64,000 nt of DNA from Kluyvera sp040932435 (GCF_040932435.1 NZ_JBFQGA010000006.1:310001-374000), one strand, 5' to 3'. Shown: positions 16,613 to 26,323, numbered from the stretch's first letter. A program made the numbers and translations. The notes: a model not told the origin generated them from the sequence alone.

Positions 16613-16900
16613 CTACACTCGACCATCCATCAGAATATACTGCGCCGCTTTACGTGCATATTGATCAATCAAAGGAACTAGCCGAGTAAAATGCTCGCTG
16701 GCACAGTGTGCATCGAGCGCTGTTCGGTCAGGCCATTCTTCAATGAAAATAAAATGTCCGGGATCCTTTTCATCCCGGTATAAATCATAAGCAATACACA
16801 GCGGCTCTTTCTTCGTTGCCGCGATGAGTTCGCGGTATAAAGGCAGAACCGTGTCGACGCACTCGGGTTTGATAAAATCTTCGGCGATGACCTTTAGCAT
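16613..16900 (-). CDS. ABM-domain (YgiN-like) monooxygenase family protein
   Basis: A 95-residue ferredoxin-fold protein of the antibiotic biosynthesis monooxygenase family. Typical features are the N-terminal MLKVIAEDFIKPE strand, a central YDLYRDEKDPGHFIFIEEWPDRTALDAH block and a C-terminal HFTRLVPL helix. Members are small dimers, often quinol or aromatic monooxygenases or stress proteins. The ATG at 16900 is the only good start. It is codirectional with the LysR gene to the right and could read through from it; its substrate is not predictable. Confidence 0.8.
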   Translation of the reverse strand: MLKVIAEDFIKPECVDTVLPLYRELIAATKKEPLCIAYDLYRDEKDPGHFIFIEEWPDRTALDAHCASEHFTRLVPLIDQYARKAAQYILMDGRV

Positions 16901-17000
16901 GCGAACTCCTTTATTAAAAATAGTCCTGAAGGGCTGGGCCAGTCAGTACCTAGTAGGGCATTCATATCCATTCTGGAAATATTGGCCCGATAATTCAGCG

Positions 17001-17900
17001 TTAAATTTTCCGGTTAATGCGCAATGCATCCACAACGAGTGAAAAGGCCGGGGAGGGCTGTTTACGGCTGGGGTAATAAAGATAGTAACCGGGAAAAGGC
17101 CGACACCATTCTTCAAGCACCCGGATCAGTTTTCCTTCCCGCAAATGCGTGCCGAACTCCTCCTCAGGTAAAAAAGCAATCCCGAGCCCAGCAAGCGCAG
17201 CATCAACGACGTGTTCTGATGTATTAAACGTCAATTGCCCTTCAACCCGAACGTGAAACTTGCCGCTTTCTTGCTCAAATTCCCAGGCGTAAATCTTCCC
17301 TGATTGAACCATTCGCTCATTAATGCAGCAATGTTGCATAAGATCGCGTGGCGTCTGAGGGGCGGTGCACCGGGCAAAATACTCAGGAGAAGCGACAGCC
17401 GCCATGCGCAGTTTTGGGCCGATGGGCACCGCTATCATGTCCTTGTCGATGGTGTCTCCAAGCCTCACACCAGCATCAAAACGATCCGCCACGATGTCAC
17501 GGAACCCATGGTTGGCGTCAAATTCAATATGAATATCCGGATATTCGCGTAACAGCGGCGTCAGCTTTGGCAGCAGCGTGGTTTTCAGGACATTAGGTCC
17601 ACAGGTAATACGGACGGTTCCCGCAGGCTTATCACGCAATGCCGTCAGCATGTCCAGTTCGGCTTCAATCTCATCAATACGATGGCCCACCGACTGCAAC
17701 AGACGCTCCCCGGCGGTCGTCACCGACACGCTGCGGGTGGTCCGGGTCAGCAGGCGGATTTGCATCCGTTCTTCCAGTCCGGAAATCGCCTGGCTCAGCG
17801 CCGGTTGAGTCACCCCAAGCTGCGCGGCAGCGCGCGTAAAGCTGCCTTCCCGCGCTACGGTGATGAAAGAGAGTAAATCGTTGAGATTGCGTCTGGGCAT
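17001..17900 (-). CDS. LysR-family transcriptional regulator
   Basis: A 299-residue LTTR. The N-terminal winged HTH is seen in LLSFITVAREGSFTRAAAQLGVTQPALSQAISGLE (residues 8-42, shown as family pattern only), followed by an effector domain. It is divergent from the MFS/hydrolase/aldo-keto reductase cluster, and a 19 bp LysR-type dyad lies in the space between them. It probably controls that cluster and itself. The inducer is unknown. Confidence 0.88.
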   Translation of the reverse strand: MPRRNLNDLLSFITVAREGSFTRAAAQLGVTQPALSQAISGLEERMQIRLLTRTTRSVSVTTAGERLLQSVGHRIDEIEAELDMLTALRDKPAGTVRITCGPNVLKTTLLPKLTPLLREYPDIHIEFDANHGFRDIVADRFDAGVRLGDTIDKDMIAVPIGPKLRMAAVASPEYFARCTAPQTPRDLMQHCCINERMVQSGKIYAWEFEQESGKFHVRVEGQLTFNTSEHVVDAALAGLGIAFLPEEEFGTHLREGKLIRVLEEWCRPFPGYYLYYPSRKQPSPAFSLVVDALRINRKI

Positions 17901-17917
17901 GTTCGTTTCCGGTCTAT

Positions 17918-17936
17918 TTATAAGTTTTACTTATAA
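17918..17936. promoter_or_regulatory. LysR-type operator candidate
   Basis: TTATAAG (17918-17924) and CTTATAA (17930-17936) form a perfect 7 bp dyad around TTTTA, with the T-N11-A spacing expected for LysR regulators. It lies 18 bp upstream of the LysR ATG and about 95 bp before the divergent MFS gene. Confidence 0.6.
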
Positions 17937-18032
17937 GGTCATTAAGGATTCATTAGCTAGTTAACCCGCTGCATATTGGTAACAATAATGCGATGAAAAA
18001 GTCAACGTTAACCACTGAAAAGAAAGTCGTAA

Positions 18033-19238
18033 ATGAGTAACAAGACAGACGAGAACAGAACAAAAAGAACCGGAAGCGGAAAGCCGCCCGCTCACTGGAG
18101 TGGCGTCTTTGCCATGACGCTGTGCGTCTTCGCTCTGATCGCCTCCGAATTTATGCCGGTCAGCCTCCTGACACCGATAGCGCAGACCCTGCAGGTTACC
18201 GAAGGTATGGCCGGGCAGGGCATCGCTATTTCCGGGGCGTTTGCCGTGGTGACCAGCCTGTTTATTTCCGTGCTGGCAGGCACGCTTAACCGGAAAACTC
18301 TGCTACTAGGCCTGACCTCCATTATGGCGGTTTCCGGTGGCGTGATTGCGATGGCACCCAATTACCTGACCTATATGGCGGGCAGGGCTCTGATTGGCAT
18401 CGTGGTCGGCGGATTCTGGTCGATGTCGGCTGCGACGGCAATGCGGTTGGTTCCGGTGCACCGTGTTCCACTGGCTCTGACTATTTTCAACAGCGGCAAT
18501 GCACTGGCTACCGTCGTGGCCGCGCCTCTGGGCAGTTGGCTAGGGGCGGCGATCGGCTGGCGGGGGGCCTTTTTCTGCCTAGTGCCGGTCGCGATAGTCG
18601 CATTTGTTTGGCAACTGACAAGCCTGCCTTCCATGCCAGTCACCCGCCAGAGTACCGGTTCCGGCAACGTTTTCACGCTGTTTCGCCGCCGTGTGGTCAC
18701 GCTGGGCATGCTGGGTGTTGGCATCTTCTTTATGGGGCAGTTCACGCTATTCACCTACATCCGGCCTTTCCTTGAGACGGTGACGCGGGTGGATGCCGCA
18801 ACGGTGACTCAGCTCCTATTGGTTATCGGCGTCGCGGGTTTCATCGGCACCATGCTTATTAGCAGGGTTCTGAAACGAGGATTCTACCCGACCCTGATTG
18901 CCATCCCCGTCCTGATGGCCATGACCGCGCTGACGCTGACCGTCTTCGGCAGTCAGGTGGCTATCGTGACGGCGCTGCTCGGGCTGTGGGGATTGATCTC
19001 CACCGCAGCACCTGTGGGGTGGTGGGCATGGGTTCCGCGTACCTTCCCTCAGAATGCCGAAGCGGGCGGCGGGTTGATGGTGGCGATGGTGCAGTTGTCC
19101 ATTGCCCTCGGTTCGACGGTGGGCGGCCTGCTTTTCGACCATCACGGCTACGAGATCACTTTTTTGGCAAGCGCTGTGATGCTGATTATTGCCACCGTAC
19201 TGATTTTTCTAACCTCACGTGCAGACACCTCTGCCTGA
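18033..19238 (+). CDS. MFS efflux transporter of the DHA1/NepI type
   Basis: A 401-residue, 12-TM major facilitator. It resembles E. coli NepI (purine ribonucleoside efflux) along its length: EFMPVSLLTPIAQ in TM1, GGFWSMSAATAMRLVP in TM4, and PVGWWAWVPRTFPQNAEAGGG late in the protein. The substrate may differ. The ATG at 18033 follows a weak purine-rich site. First gene of a rightward cluster with the secreted hydrolase and aldo-keto reductase, which suggests an export or detoxification role. Confidence 0.85.
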   Translation: MSNKTDENRTKRTGSGKPPAHWSGVFAMTLCVFALIASEFMPVSLLTPIAQTLQVTEGMAGQGIAISGAFAVVTSLFISVLAGTLNRKTLLLGLTSIMAVSGGVIAMAPNYLTYMAGRALIGIVVGGFWSMSAATAMRLVPVHRVPLALTIFNSGNALATVVAAPLGSWLGAAIGWRGAFFCLVPVAIVAFVWQLTSLPSMPVTRQSTGSGNVFTLFRRRVVTLGMLGVGIFFMGQFTLFTYIRPFLETVTRVDAATVTQLLLVIGVAGFIGTMLISRVLKRGFYPTLIAIPVLMAMTALTLTVFGSQVAIVTALLGLWGLISTAAPVGWWAWVPRTFPQNAEAGGGLMVAMVQLSIALGSTVGGLLFDHHGYEITFLASAVMLIIATVLIFLTSRADTSA

Positions 19239-19275
19239 GACTCTTCATCACTCTTGTCCTGTTAAGGAGACCATC

Positions 19276-20304
19276 ATGAATAAATTTACGCTGGCGCTGG
19301 GGCTGTTCATCAGTGCGTTTGCCGCCTCCGCGGCGGATATGTCCCGTGGGGCCGACAATTTTTATAAAAGCGATAAGGTGACGCAGGAGAAAGTGACCTT
19401 TAAGAACCAGTATCAGATGAACGTGGTCGGTAACCTGTTTATGCCGAAGACGATGAATCAGAACAGCAAAAAACCGGCGATCGTCGTGGGTCACCCAATG
19501 GGGGCGGTCAAGGAGCAAAGCTCAAATCTGTATGCACAAAAGCTGGCGGAGCAGGGGTTTGTCACGCTGGCGATTGATCTCTCGTTCTGGGGGGAAAGCG
19601 AAGGCAAGCCGGGGCATCTGATTTCACCGGAGATCTACGCGGATGATTTCAGTGCGGCGGTTGATTATCTGAGCACACAGCCGTTTGTTGATCCGGAAAA
19701 CATCGGCGTGCTGGGCATTTGCGGCAGCGGAAGCTTTGTTATCAGCGCCGCGAAGATTGATCCGCGGATGAAAGCCATCGCTACGGTCAGCATGTATGAC
19801 ATGGGGTCCGCGTTCCGTAATGGCCTCAACCATTCCCAGACACTGGAACAACGTAAGGCCGTTATCCAGTCGGCCATTGAGCAACGTTTTGGCGAGTTCA
19901 AAGGGGGAGAGACCGCGTATATTCCCGGCACCGTGAATAAACTGGATGCCTCCACGCCGGAAATTCAGCGCGAATTCTTTGATTTCTACCGCACAGAACG
20001 CGGCGGCTACACCCCGCAGGGCGAGAAAGAAGAACTGACCACAAAACCGATGCTGAGCAGTATTGGCAAATTTATGAACTTCTATCCGTTCAATGACATT
20101 GAAACTATTTCGCCGCGCCCGATGTTGTTTATCACCGGAGACCAAGCTCATTCAAAAGAGTTCAGCGAAGACGCATTCAAACGCGCCGGTCAGCCTAAAG
20201 AGCTGTATATCGTCCCGGGCGCAGGGCATGTCGATCTGTATGACCGTACCGACCTGATCCCTTTTGACAAATTAACCGACTTTTTCCGTAAGAACCTGCG
20301 ATAA
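19276..20304 (+). CDS. Exported alpha/beta hydrolase with a Cys nucleophile elbow
   Basis: A 342-residue alpha/beta hydrolase. The ATG at 19276 with AAGGAG 7 nt upstream is used; it begins a clean signal peptide ending ASA near residue 19-20. The nucleophile elbow reads LGICGSGSF with Cys149 in place of the usual serine, as in dienelactone hydrolases. A late GDQAHSKEF and PGAGHVDLYDR supply the expected Asp and His. It sits 37 bp after the MFS gene and 25 bp before the aldo-keto reductase. Substrate unknown; localisation in the periplasm is predicted from the leader. Confidence 0.83.
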   Translation: MNKFTLALGLFISAFAASAADMSRGADNFYKSDKVTQEKVTFKNQYQMNVVGNLFMPKTMNQNSKKPAIVVGHPMGAVKEQSSNLYAQKLAEQGFVTLAIDLSFWGESEGKPGHLISPEIYADDFSAAVDYLSTQPFVDPENIGVLGICGSGSFVISAAKIDPRMKAIATVSMYDMGSAFRNGLNHSQTLEQRKAVIQSAIEQRFGEFKGGETAYIPGTVNKLDASTPEIQREFFDFYRTERGGYTPQGEKEELTTKPMLSSIGKFMNFYPFNDIETISPRPMLFITGDQAHSKEFSEDAFKRAGQPKELYIVPGAGHVDLYDRTDLIPFDKLTDFFRKNLR

Positions 20305-20329
20305 CGCGTTCAGTTAAGGAACATCTGAT

Positions 20330-21316
20330 ATGAATTACAAACATCTGGGCCGCACCGGCCTGCGGGTGAGCCGCATCGGCCTCGGCACCATGAATTTCGG
20401 TGAGCTGACGGATGAGCCGACCAGCTTCAGGATCATGGATGAAGCTGTGGATGCGGGCATCAACTTTTTCGATACCGCGGATGTCTATGGCGGGCCGCAA
20501 TCGCCGGATATGGCAAAGGGTTACGGGATATCCGAAGAGATCATCGGTAACTGGCTGGCGCGCAGTGGTCAGCGTGACCGAATAGTGCTGGCCACGAAAG
20601 TCTACCAGCCGATGGACACGGGTCCGAACGACAAATATCTGTCCGCTTACCATATTCGCCGAGCCTGTGAAGCCAGCCTGAAAAGGCTGAAAACGGACCA
20701 TATCGATCTCTACCAAATGCACCATATTGACCGGAACACGCCCTGGGAGGAAGTCTGGCAGGCCATGGAACAGCTGATCCGCGAGGGAAAAATCAGCTAT
20801 GTGGGCAGCAGTAACTTTGCAGGCTGGGATATTGCTACCGCACAATGTAAGGCGGACGCGCGCAACCTGCTGGGGCTGGCGTCGGAACAGAGTCTGTATA
20901 ACTTGACCCAGCGTGCGGTTGAGCTGGAAGTTATTCCGGCACTGCGTCATTACGGCATTGGCCTTATTCCCTGGAGCCCGGTCGGGATGGGCATGCTGGG
21001 TGGCGTTCTGAAGAAAATAGCGGGTGGCCGCAGGGCATCGCCGCAAACGCAGGCGCAAATCAGCCGCCTGCGCCCGCAATTGGAAGCTTGGGAAACACTG
21101 TGCGATGACTTGGGGGAATCTCCGTCAGACGTCGCGTTGGCTTGGTTGCTGCAAAACCCCGTGGTTAGCGCCGTGCTCAGCGGCCCGCGTACGGCTGAAC
21201 AGCTCCGTCAGAATCTCAATGCCCTGACGTTGTCCCTTTCAGACGACACGCTCAAAAGGCTGGATACCATTTGGCCGGGACCAGGCGGAGAAGCACCTGA
21301 AGCCTACGCATGGTAA
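20330..21316 (+). CDS. Aldo/keto reductase
   Basis: A 328-residue AKR. Visible elements are GLGTMNFGE at the N-terminus, FFDTADVYGG (catalytic Asp/Tyr), VLATKVYQP (catalytic Lys), DLYQMHHID (catalytic His), YVGSSNFAGW and a C-terminal NADP-binding VLSGPRTAEQLRQN. It reduces carbonyls with NADPH. Third gene of the cluster; ATG preceded by AAGGA. A TTCG-loop hairpin follows at 21336-21359. Confidence 0.88.
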   Translation: MNYKHLGRTGLRVSRIGLGTMNFGELTDEPTSFRIMDEAVDAGINFFDTADVYGGPQSPDMAKGYGISEEIIGNWLARSGQRDRIVLATKVYQPMDTGPNDKYLSAYHIRRACEASLKRLKTDHIDLYQMHHIDRNTPWEEVWQAMEQLIREGKISYVGSSNFAGWDIATAQCKADARNLLGLASEQSLYNLTQRAVELEVIPALRHYGIGLIPWSPVGMGMLGGVLKKIAGGRRASPQTQAQISRLRPQLEAWETLCDDLGESPSDVALAWLLQNPVVSAVLSGPRTAEQLRQNLNALTLSLSDDTLKRLDTIWPGPGGEAPEAYAW

Positions 21317-21335
21317 ACGTTTATCGGTGTTAGCA

Positions 21336-21359
21336 ATTACCGGCCTTCGGGTCGGTAAT
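21336..21359 (+). terminator. Hairpin downstream of the aldo/keto reductase
   Basis: ATTACCGGCC pairs with GGTCGGTAAT (one G-U pair) around a TTCG tetraloop. No T-run follows, so it may be a processing or weak termination signal at the end of the cluster. Confidence 0.45.
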
Positions 21360-21605
21360 CACGTTATTGCAGCCAAGCACATTTATTACCTGAAGATGTT
21401 GTACTTTGCCTTAATTCTTCGATGGGCACTTTTAGCCCTTCATGCCTGTCCTCCTCATCCCAACAGCAGACCTTTCTAAAGCAATTGCTTGTCAACTGAA
21501 TAGACTCAATTTACGGCTGTAATTCATCGCAAGGATGTTGTGGTAAATTGCTTGTCAGTTAGAAAGTTGCCTAACAAAACAACAAGGAAAAGGAGAGTAA
21601 TCGGT

Positions 21606-22010
21606 ATGACGATTTTAGTGACGATACAGGCACAGCTCATTGTTGGAGAAGCGCAGGTGATAAAAAGCCTAGCTCCTGAGGGCATGCTGGCCGCCGTATT
21701 CGAAGACGACGGCCAGACCGGGTATTTCTACGCGCTCGATGAGTCCGTTGAAGGAAACCCGATTCAGGATGTCGTGCATATATACAATGTCGAGGATATT
21801 TCAGACGGAAACATTCCTTCTGACGTTAAAATCGGCTGGTCTGAAGACAGTCAGAAGTGCGTACTCCTTATCAACGGATATCCGCATGGAGTGTTCGATT
21901 TTGTCGGAAAAAAAGGCTACTGCAGAAGCGGATTTCCTCCTCCAATAAACAAGGTATGGTCTGTGTCCGGCCATGAGTGGAGTGATTCAGTGGATGACTT
22001 TTTCCGCTGA
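21606..22010 (+). CDS. DUF2251-like conserved protein
   Basis: A 134-residue soluble, acidic protein with LAAVFEDDGQTGYFYALDES and DVVHIYNVEDI, which I recall as the pattern of the DUF2251 family; no function is known. The ATG at 21606 is chosen because AGGAGAG precedes it; an in-frame ORF from 21540 lacks a site. It stands alone between the aldo-keto reductase cluster and an opposite-strand hydrolase. Confidence 0.6.
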   Translation: MTILVTIQAQLIVGEAQVIKSLAPEGMLAAVFEDDGQTGYFYALDESVEGNPIQDVVHIYNVEDISDGNIPSDVKIGWSEDSQKCVLLINGYPHGVFDFVGKKGYCRSGFPPPINKVWSVSGHEWSDSVDDFFR

Positions 22011-22197
22011 GTGATGGCGGGCTTAACGCCTGCCGTTGTTATCTATCCATCCATATTGACAATATCACGCTGAAGAGGGCGGGAGATGTTCTGGACTCTC
22101 CGGAGATTAGCTATGTCCGAATGCCCGTTCCGTGCCAGGAGTGGACCTTACCCTGATGCAATAAGCTAGGAAATTTGAGGGATAAACACCTAATAAT

Positions 22198-22896
22198 TCA
22201 CGTAGCCGGGATCCATTCAGCAATTATTCTTGCCAACTCCCCGGGCTGTTCGAGCGGGATCATATGACCGCAACCCCGAATGATTCTTAACGATGCATAA
22301 GGTATGGCTTCGACCAACTCTTCTGCCTCCTTCATCGAACGGATAGCATCATCTTCACTAGCGATAATCAGCGTTGGACAACATATCGTTGCTGATGAAG
22401 GTATACCTTGCCTAGATAATGATGATTGCATGATAAAGGCTTCAAATCCCAGAGAGCATCCCATTTTCTGGATAGCTGAAATCATATCCTGATTTGATGC
22501 GTTTAGAGGGTGGAGTGACCGGGCAATAGCATAGCTGCTCAACCCCTTAAATGTTGTCGGGGGCAGTGACTGTACACTTTGCCGCTTTGCTTCAGCCTCT
22601 AACGGCGTATCTTCCCGTAAGGAACTGGCAATAAGTACTAAGGACTCCACGCGTTCAGGGAATTCTGCTGCCAGTTGTCGGGCAATGTATCCTCCAATCG
22701 AAAAACCTATTAAAGAAAACTTTTCAGGCAGAAGAGTAATCAGATACCGCGCTACATCACGAATTGTTTGGCCTTCGGTTACGGGTGCATGATGAACAAT
22801 ACAGTTTGATGGCAGGTATGTTTCAAATTCATGCCAAAGCATTTCATTCAGCATAAATCCGGGGATTAAAACGATTGTACGCGGCTTTAAACTCAT
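22198..22896 (-). CDS. Alpha/beta hydrolase (esterase/lactonase-like)
   Basis: A 232-residue cytoplasmic alpha/beta hydrolase. Nucleophile elbow LIGFSIGGY (Ser66), acid in IIASEDDAI and His in RGCGHMIPLEQP complete the triad. The short length without a large cap fits the MhpC/BioH-like group. It is codirectional with azlD/azlC to the right (36 bp gap) and could be the distal gene of that operon. Substrate unknown. Confidence 0.8.
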   Translation of the reverse strand: MSLKPRTIVLIPGFMLNEMLWHEFETYLPSNCIVHHAPVTEGQTIRDVARYLITLLPEKFSLIGFSIGGYIARQLAAEFPERVESLVLIASSLREDTPLEAEAKRQSVQSLPPTTFKGLSSYAIARSLHPLNASNQDMISAIQKMGCSLGFEAFIMQSSLSRQGIPSSATICCPTLIIASEDDAIRSMKEAEELVEAIPYASLRIIRGCGHMIPLEQPGELARIIAEWIPAT

Positions 22897-22932
22897 AGAT
22901 TTCGCTTAAATGCATCAGTGTATTTATTGGGC

Positions 22933-23250
22933 TTAGACTGGCCAAAAATATCTGACCAGCGCTGAAACGACAATCCCAAAAGTGATAGCAATCAAAGGCC
23001 TTTTTAAAACCAGTATTAAAATAGCGGTGGTTAATAATGCCATCTGAGCACCTTTGTCGCCTGTAAGAGCCACGGGGGCTAAAATCGCAACGAGCACAGA
23101 ACCTGACATGCCCTGAATAAAGGCTTTTATTCTGTTATTAAAAGGAACAAAAGACATAACCCAGACGCCACCCCATCGGGTAGCAAGAGTGACCAAGGCC
23201 ATTATAATGATAATAATCAGAGACCCAAAACCTACCGTCTCAATACTCAT
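22933..23250 (-). CDS. azlD: AzlD-family branched-chain amino acid exporter subunit
   Basis: A 105-residue protein with three to four TM segments typical of AzlD/YgaH. Landmarks are TRWGGVWVMSFVPFNNRIKAFIQGM and VSALVRYFW at the end. It pairs with AzlC as a two-component exporter of branched-chain or related amino acids. The start overlaps the azlC stop by four bases. Confidence 0.82.
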   Translation of the reverse strand: MSIETVGFGSLIIIIIMALVTLATRWGGVWVMSFVPFNNRIKAFIQGMSGSVLVAILAPVALTGDKGAQMALLTTAILILVLKRPLIAITFGIVVSALVRYFWPV

Positions 23251-23954
23251 TTTTTATCTCTCATGATGATTCCAGTGATGCCTCCGGCGAGGGCTCCGGT
23301 GATCACGTGGCTATTTTCTGGTAACCATTTATAAGCAATCAGCGAAGCTCCGGCCGCTACGGCCCAGATACAAAATATTCTTAGATTTCTTTCTCCTTCG
23401 AACACCATGGAAAGGAGAAAACATCCCATGACCATGTCAAGACCATAGTTTTTAGGCTCCTGGATAGCATTACCGAAATACAGTCCTACAAGAGTCCCTA
23501 CTACCCAAAAAAGCCATAACGCAAGACCGCCGCCAAAGAGCAATCCCAGGCCTGCTTTTCCCCTGCTGAATGCCTGAATGGACATAGCCCAGTTAGCATC
23601 GGATGCAACCATCATGATTCCGTAGCGTTTAGCGGGTGTTAAAGAGCGCAACCACGGATATAAGGTGGCCCCCATCAACAGATGCCTGGCATTAATGGCA
23701 AAGACGGTGGCTATTAGCGTTATTACAGGAATATGAGGCGTCCAAAGCTCTAACGCTGCGAATTGTGCATAACCGGCAAATACCAACAAGCTCATCATTG
23801 CGGCCGAGGTCTGATCCATTCCTTTCTGGGATGCGGCTAGGCCAAAAGCGGCACCAAAAACAGCGACAAATAATGAAACCGGGATAAGCTGCCGAAAACC
23901 AGACCAAATCAGTGAATGGCTAAGTTGAGACAAATCGGGCTCTCGAAACGTCAT
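23247..23954 (-). CDS. azlC: AzlC-family branched-chain amino acid exporter subunit
   Basis: A 235-residue, roughly six- to seven-TM protein of the AzlC/YgaZ family, with PVSLFVAVFGAAFG and the conserved NARHLLMGATLYPW segment. I choose the ATG at 23954, preceded by AGGAGG with 6 nt spacing, over an upstream in-frame start at 24023. Divergent to a LysR gene that probably controls it. Confidence 0.85.
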   Translation of the reverse strand: MTFREPDLSQLSHSLIWSGFRQLIPVSLFVAVFGAAFGLAASQKGMDQTSAAMMSLLVFAGYAQFAALELWTPHIPVITLIATVFAINARHLLMGATLYPWLRSLTPAKRYGIMMVASDANWAMSIQAFSRGKAGLGLLFGGGLALWLFWVVGTLVGLYFGNAIQEPKNYGLDMVMGCFLLSMVFEGERNLRIFCIWAVAAGASLIAYKWLPENSHVITGALAGGITGIIMRDKK

Positions 23955-24067
23955 TTGGGTCCTCCTGATCAAAAGCAAACAGGCAGCCACTATGACAGCG
24001 TTGTAGAATCGATAAAAACGCATAATAATTGATGTTAATATTTGATAATCGAATACAAGGTTCCTGA

Positions 24068-24940
24068 GTGCATAATCAAGACCTACAAATGGACTGGCTC
24101 AAATGCTTTGTCGCGGTAGTGGACGCGGGATCGCTTTCGGCTGCGGCACCTGAAGTCCATCGCTCGCAGTCTGCGGTCAGCATGCAGCTTAAAAAGTTGG
24201 AATCCGCGTTAGGGTGCCAACTTTTACTTCGCGGTCCTCGTCAACATCAACTCACGTCTGAAGGACAAAAACTGTTGGGTTATGCCCGAAGGATGCTCGA
24301 CCTTCATGCTGAAACGCAGGCGGCATTCCACGGTAAGGAGTTAACAGGGCGTATTCGTTTAGGTGTCCCTGATGATTATGCAGCAAAATACCTTACACCT
24401 GCGCTGAAGAGATTTGCGCCTAACTTCGGGTCAGTCGAGATCGAACTGAGTTGTGAACAATCAACTTCGTTAATTCCTCGCGTTGAGAGCGGCGATCTCG
24501 ATTTGGCCTTGGTCTCACGGGAACATCCCAGCCAAGGCTCGTTATTATTTTATGAACCGATGGTGTGGGTAGGTTCTCCGCAATTTGAGGTCTGGAGGCG
24601 TGATCCATTACCCATTGCGGTATATGAAAGCGCGAGCCTTGCTAAGCGTAGTGCTATCAATGCATTAGCATTACAGGGGCGTAGATATAAGGTGGTCTAT
24701 AACAGCTCCAGTCTGTCGGGACAAATTACAGCAGTAGAAAGTGGCCTAGCTGTTGCCGTTCTGACCCAGTGCAGCGTGCCACCCCATTTACAAGTTCTTG
24801 GCAGTGAACATTTTTTGGGGCCCCTTGAACCTATGGAAGTAGCATTGTTCAGAAGTCGTGCCTCTCAGGGCTCTTCAGCTGTGGATAGTTTATATGATTT
24901 GCTAATCAGGACATTAAGGGTAAGAAACGTTGAAAATTGA
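24068..24940 (+). CDS. LysR-family regulator next to azlCD
   Basis: A 290-residue LTTR. The HTH covers CFVAVVDAGSLSAAAPEVHRS and continues to residue 60; an effector domain follows. Start is either GTG 24068 (AAGG upstream) or ATG 24089. Divergent from azlC with about 110 bp between, the common layout of a regulator and its target exporter. Confidence 0.85.
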   Translation: MHNQDLQMDWLKCFVAVVDAGSLSAAAPEVHRSQSAVSMQLKKLESALGCQLLLRGPRQHQLTSEGQKLLGYARRMLDLHAETQAAFHGKELTGRIRLGVPDDYAAKYLTPALKRFAPNFGSVEIELSCEQSTSLIPRVESGDLDLALVSREHPSQGSLLFYEPMVWVGSPQFEVWRRDPLPIAVYESASLAKRSAINALALQGRRYKVVYNSSSLSGQITAVESGLAVAVLTQCSVPPHLQVLGSEHFLGPLEPMEVALFRSRASQGSSAVDSLYDLLIRTLRVRNVEN

Positions 24941-25023
24941 GACGATTTATTAGATGCCTCAACGTTCGCTCCTCGCTCGCAGCGGACTTTCATCTCTGTA
25001 AGCCTGAAGTAGACGCGTTGAGA

Positions 25024-25054
25024 TAAAAAGCTTGCCAACCATTGGTTGGCAAGC
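25024..25054 (-). terminator. Intrinsic terminator of the leftward MFS gene
   Basis: GCTTGCCAACC (25030-25040) and GGTTGGCAAGC (25044-25054) form an 11 bp stem around ATT. On the minus strand it is followed by CTTTTT. It lies 22 bp past the MFS stop codon. Confidence 0.85.
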
Positions 25055-25075
25055 AGGATCGACGGCAGATGCTCT

Positions 25076-26323
25076 TTACTCGCGAAGACGTAGGTTCACA
25101 TTATTTGGCGCTTTCGTTCGATTCAGCCAGAGTAAAACCCCTACGATTCCCAGACTGAACGGCAACATACAATAAAGCGCGTTAAATGCGCCAAAGTAAT
25201 GCGCCATCGCACTGGTTATACCGGTGAAGACAGTGGCGGCCAGTACCTGCGCTCGCCATGACATCGCGCTGGCTTTTGCAACCTGTGTCTGGGGAAAGTT
25301 TCCGAGAATGCCAAACGTGCCCAATGCAAATACAATATTCGATGCCATATGCGCACTGAAAATCAGAATCAGCCCAATGTAAGAATATCCGGCGGATAGC
25401 GGTAATAAAAAATAGCATCCAATAAATATACCCAGACATGCGAGCAATATCCTGTTATTCACGGCATACAGCTGTAATTTACGGGCATCAAGCATCAGCG
25501 GCCCGCAAAGCTGCCCAAGGCTTCGCGCAAAAAGAAGCGGTAAGGCCAGCCCGGCAGAATCTTCAGGTCTGATTTCTTGTGCCAGCGCAGGCAAGAGCGC
25601 CATCGCAGGCGCACCAACTGCGGCAAGCGCGGGTAACAGCATAATGGTTCTTTTTTGCGAGGGGGATATGGCGCGCCAGAGTGGCTCCTGTCGGCCCGGC
25701 ATAGCCTCTGTTGGCTGGGTTTCTGCTGTGCGAAAAGCCGCGGCAGACATCATAATCAAAATTGCAGAAGCCACAAAACTAAGGGCATCAATGGCAAGCA
25801 GATGCAACGTATCGATCAGGCCAAACAGAAGAACGCCCAAGCCGGTCCCCAACAGCACCTGTGACGCAAAAATGATGGTTTCCATGGCCGTTGCCGCTGG
25901 AAGTTCATCATGGCGTAATCCTCGTTTGAACAATAGCGTCAGCGCTGGGTAGCTTATACCGCTGAGCAGGGCTTCGATACATTGCACCACCAGTAGCGCC
26001 GGCACGTTATGATGCAGCAAACCATACACGGGAAAAGCAAGTGCAAGCAGGCCCAAGATTTCGGCAAAAATCAGGATCCGTAATGGTGACGTTTTCTTAC
26101 ACAGTCTCTCGCCCCAAATGCTGCCAATAAAACCGGGCAGCATCGACAGCATATACACCATGGTAAGCGTGGCAGGAGAAGCCTGCCAATATAAGAGCTG
26201 GCCGAAAATAATGACCTGAGTGAGTCCATTGCCCAGCGATGACAGGATATAGGCAAATCCAAGGAGACGAAGCCAACGATGGCTGCGCAATGCGCCAATA
26301 AGCGCAAACAGTAGTGTGTTCAT
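25076..26323 (-). CDS. MFS transporter
   Basis: A 415-residue major facilitator with 10-12 hydrophobic segments. The TM2-TM3 loop is diverged (WGERLCKKTSP). It has the organisation of EntS/macrolide-efflux-like MFS proteins (MFS_3), but no substrate can be assigned. ATG at 26323. Monocistronic, with its own terminator. Confidence 0.78.
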   Translation of the reverse strand: MNTLLFALIGALRSHRWLRLLGFAYILSSLGNGLTQVIIFGQLLYWQASPATLTMVYMLSMLPGFIGSIWGERLCKKTSPLRILIFAEILGLLALAFPVYGLLHHNVPALLVVQCIEALLSGISYPALTLLFKRGLRHDELPAATAMETIIFASQVLLGTGLGVLLFGLIDTLHLLAIDALSFVASAILIMMSAAAFRTAETQPTEAMPGRQEPLWRAISPSQKRTIMLLPALAAVGAPAMALLPALAQEIRPEDSAGLALPLLFARSLGQLCGPLMLDARKLQLYAVNNRILLACLGIFIGCYFLLPLSAGYSYIGLILIFSAHMASNIVFALGTFGILGNFPQTQVAKASAMSWRAQVLAATVFTGITSAMAHYFGAFNALYCMLPFSLGIVGVLLWLNRTKAPNNVNLRLRE

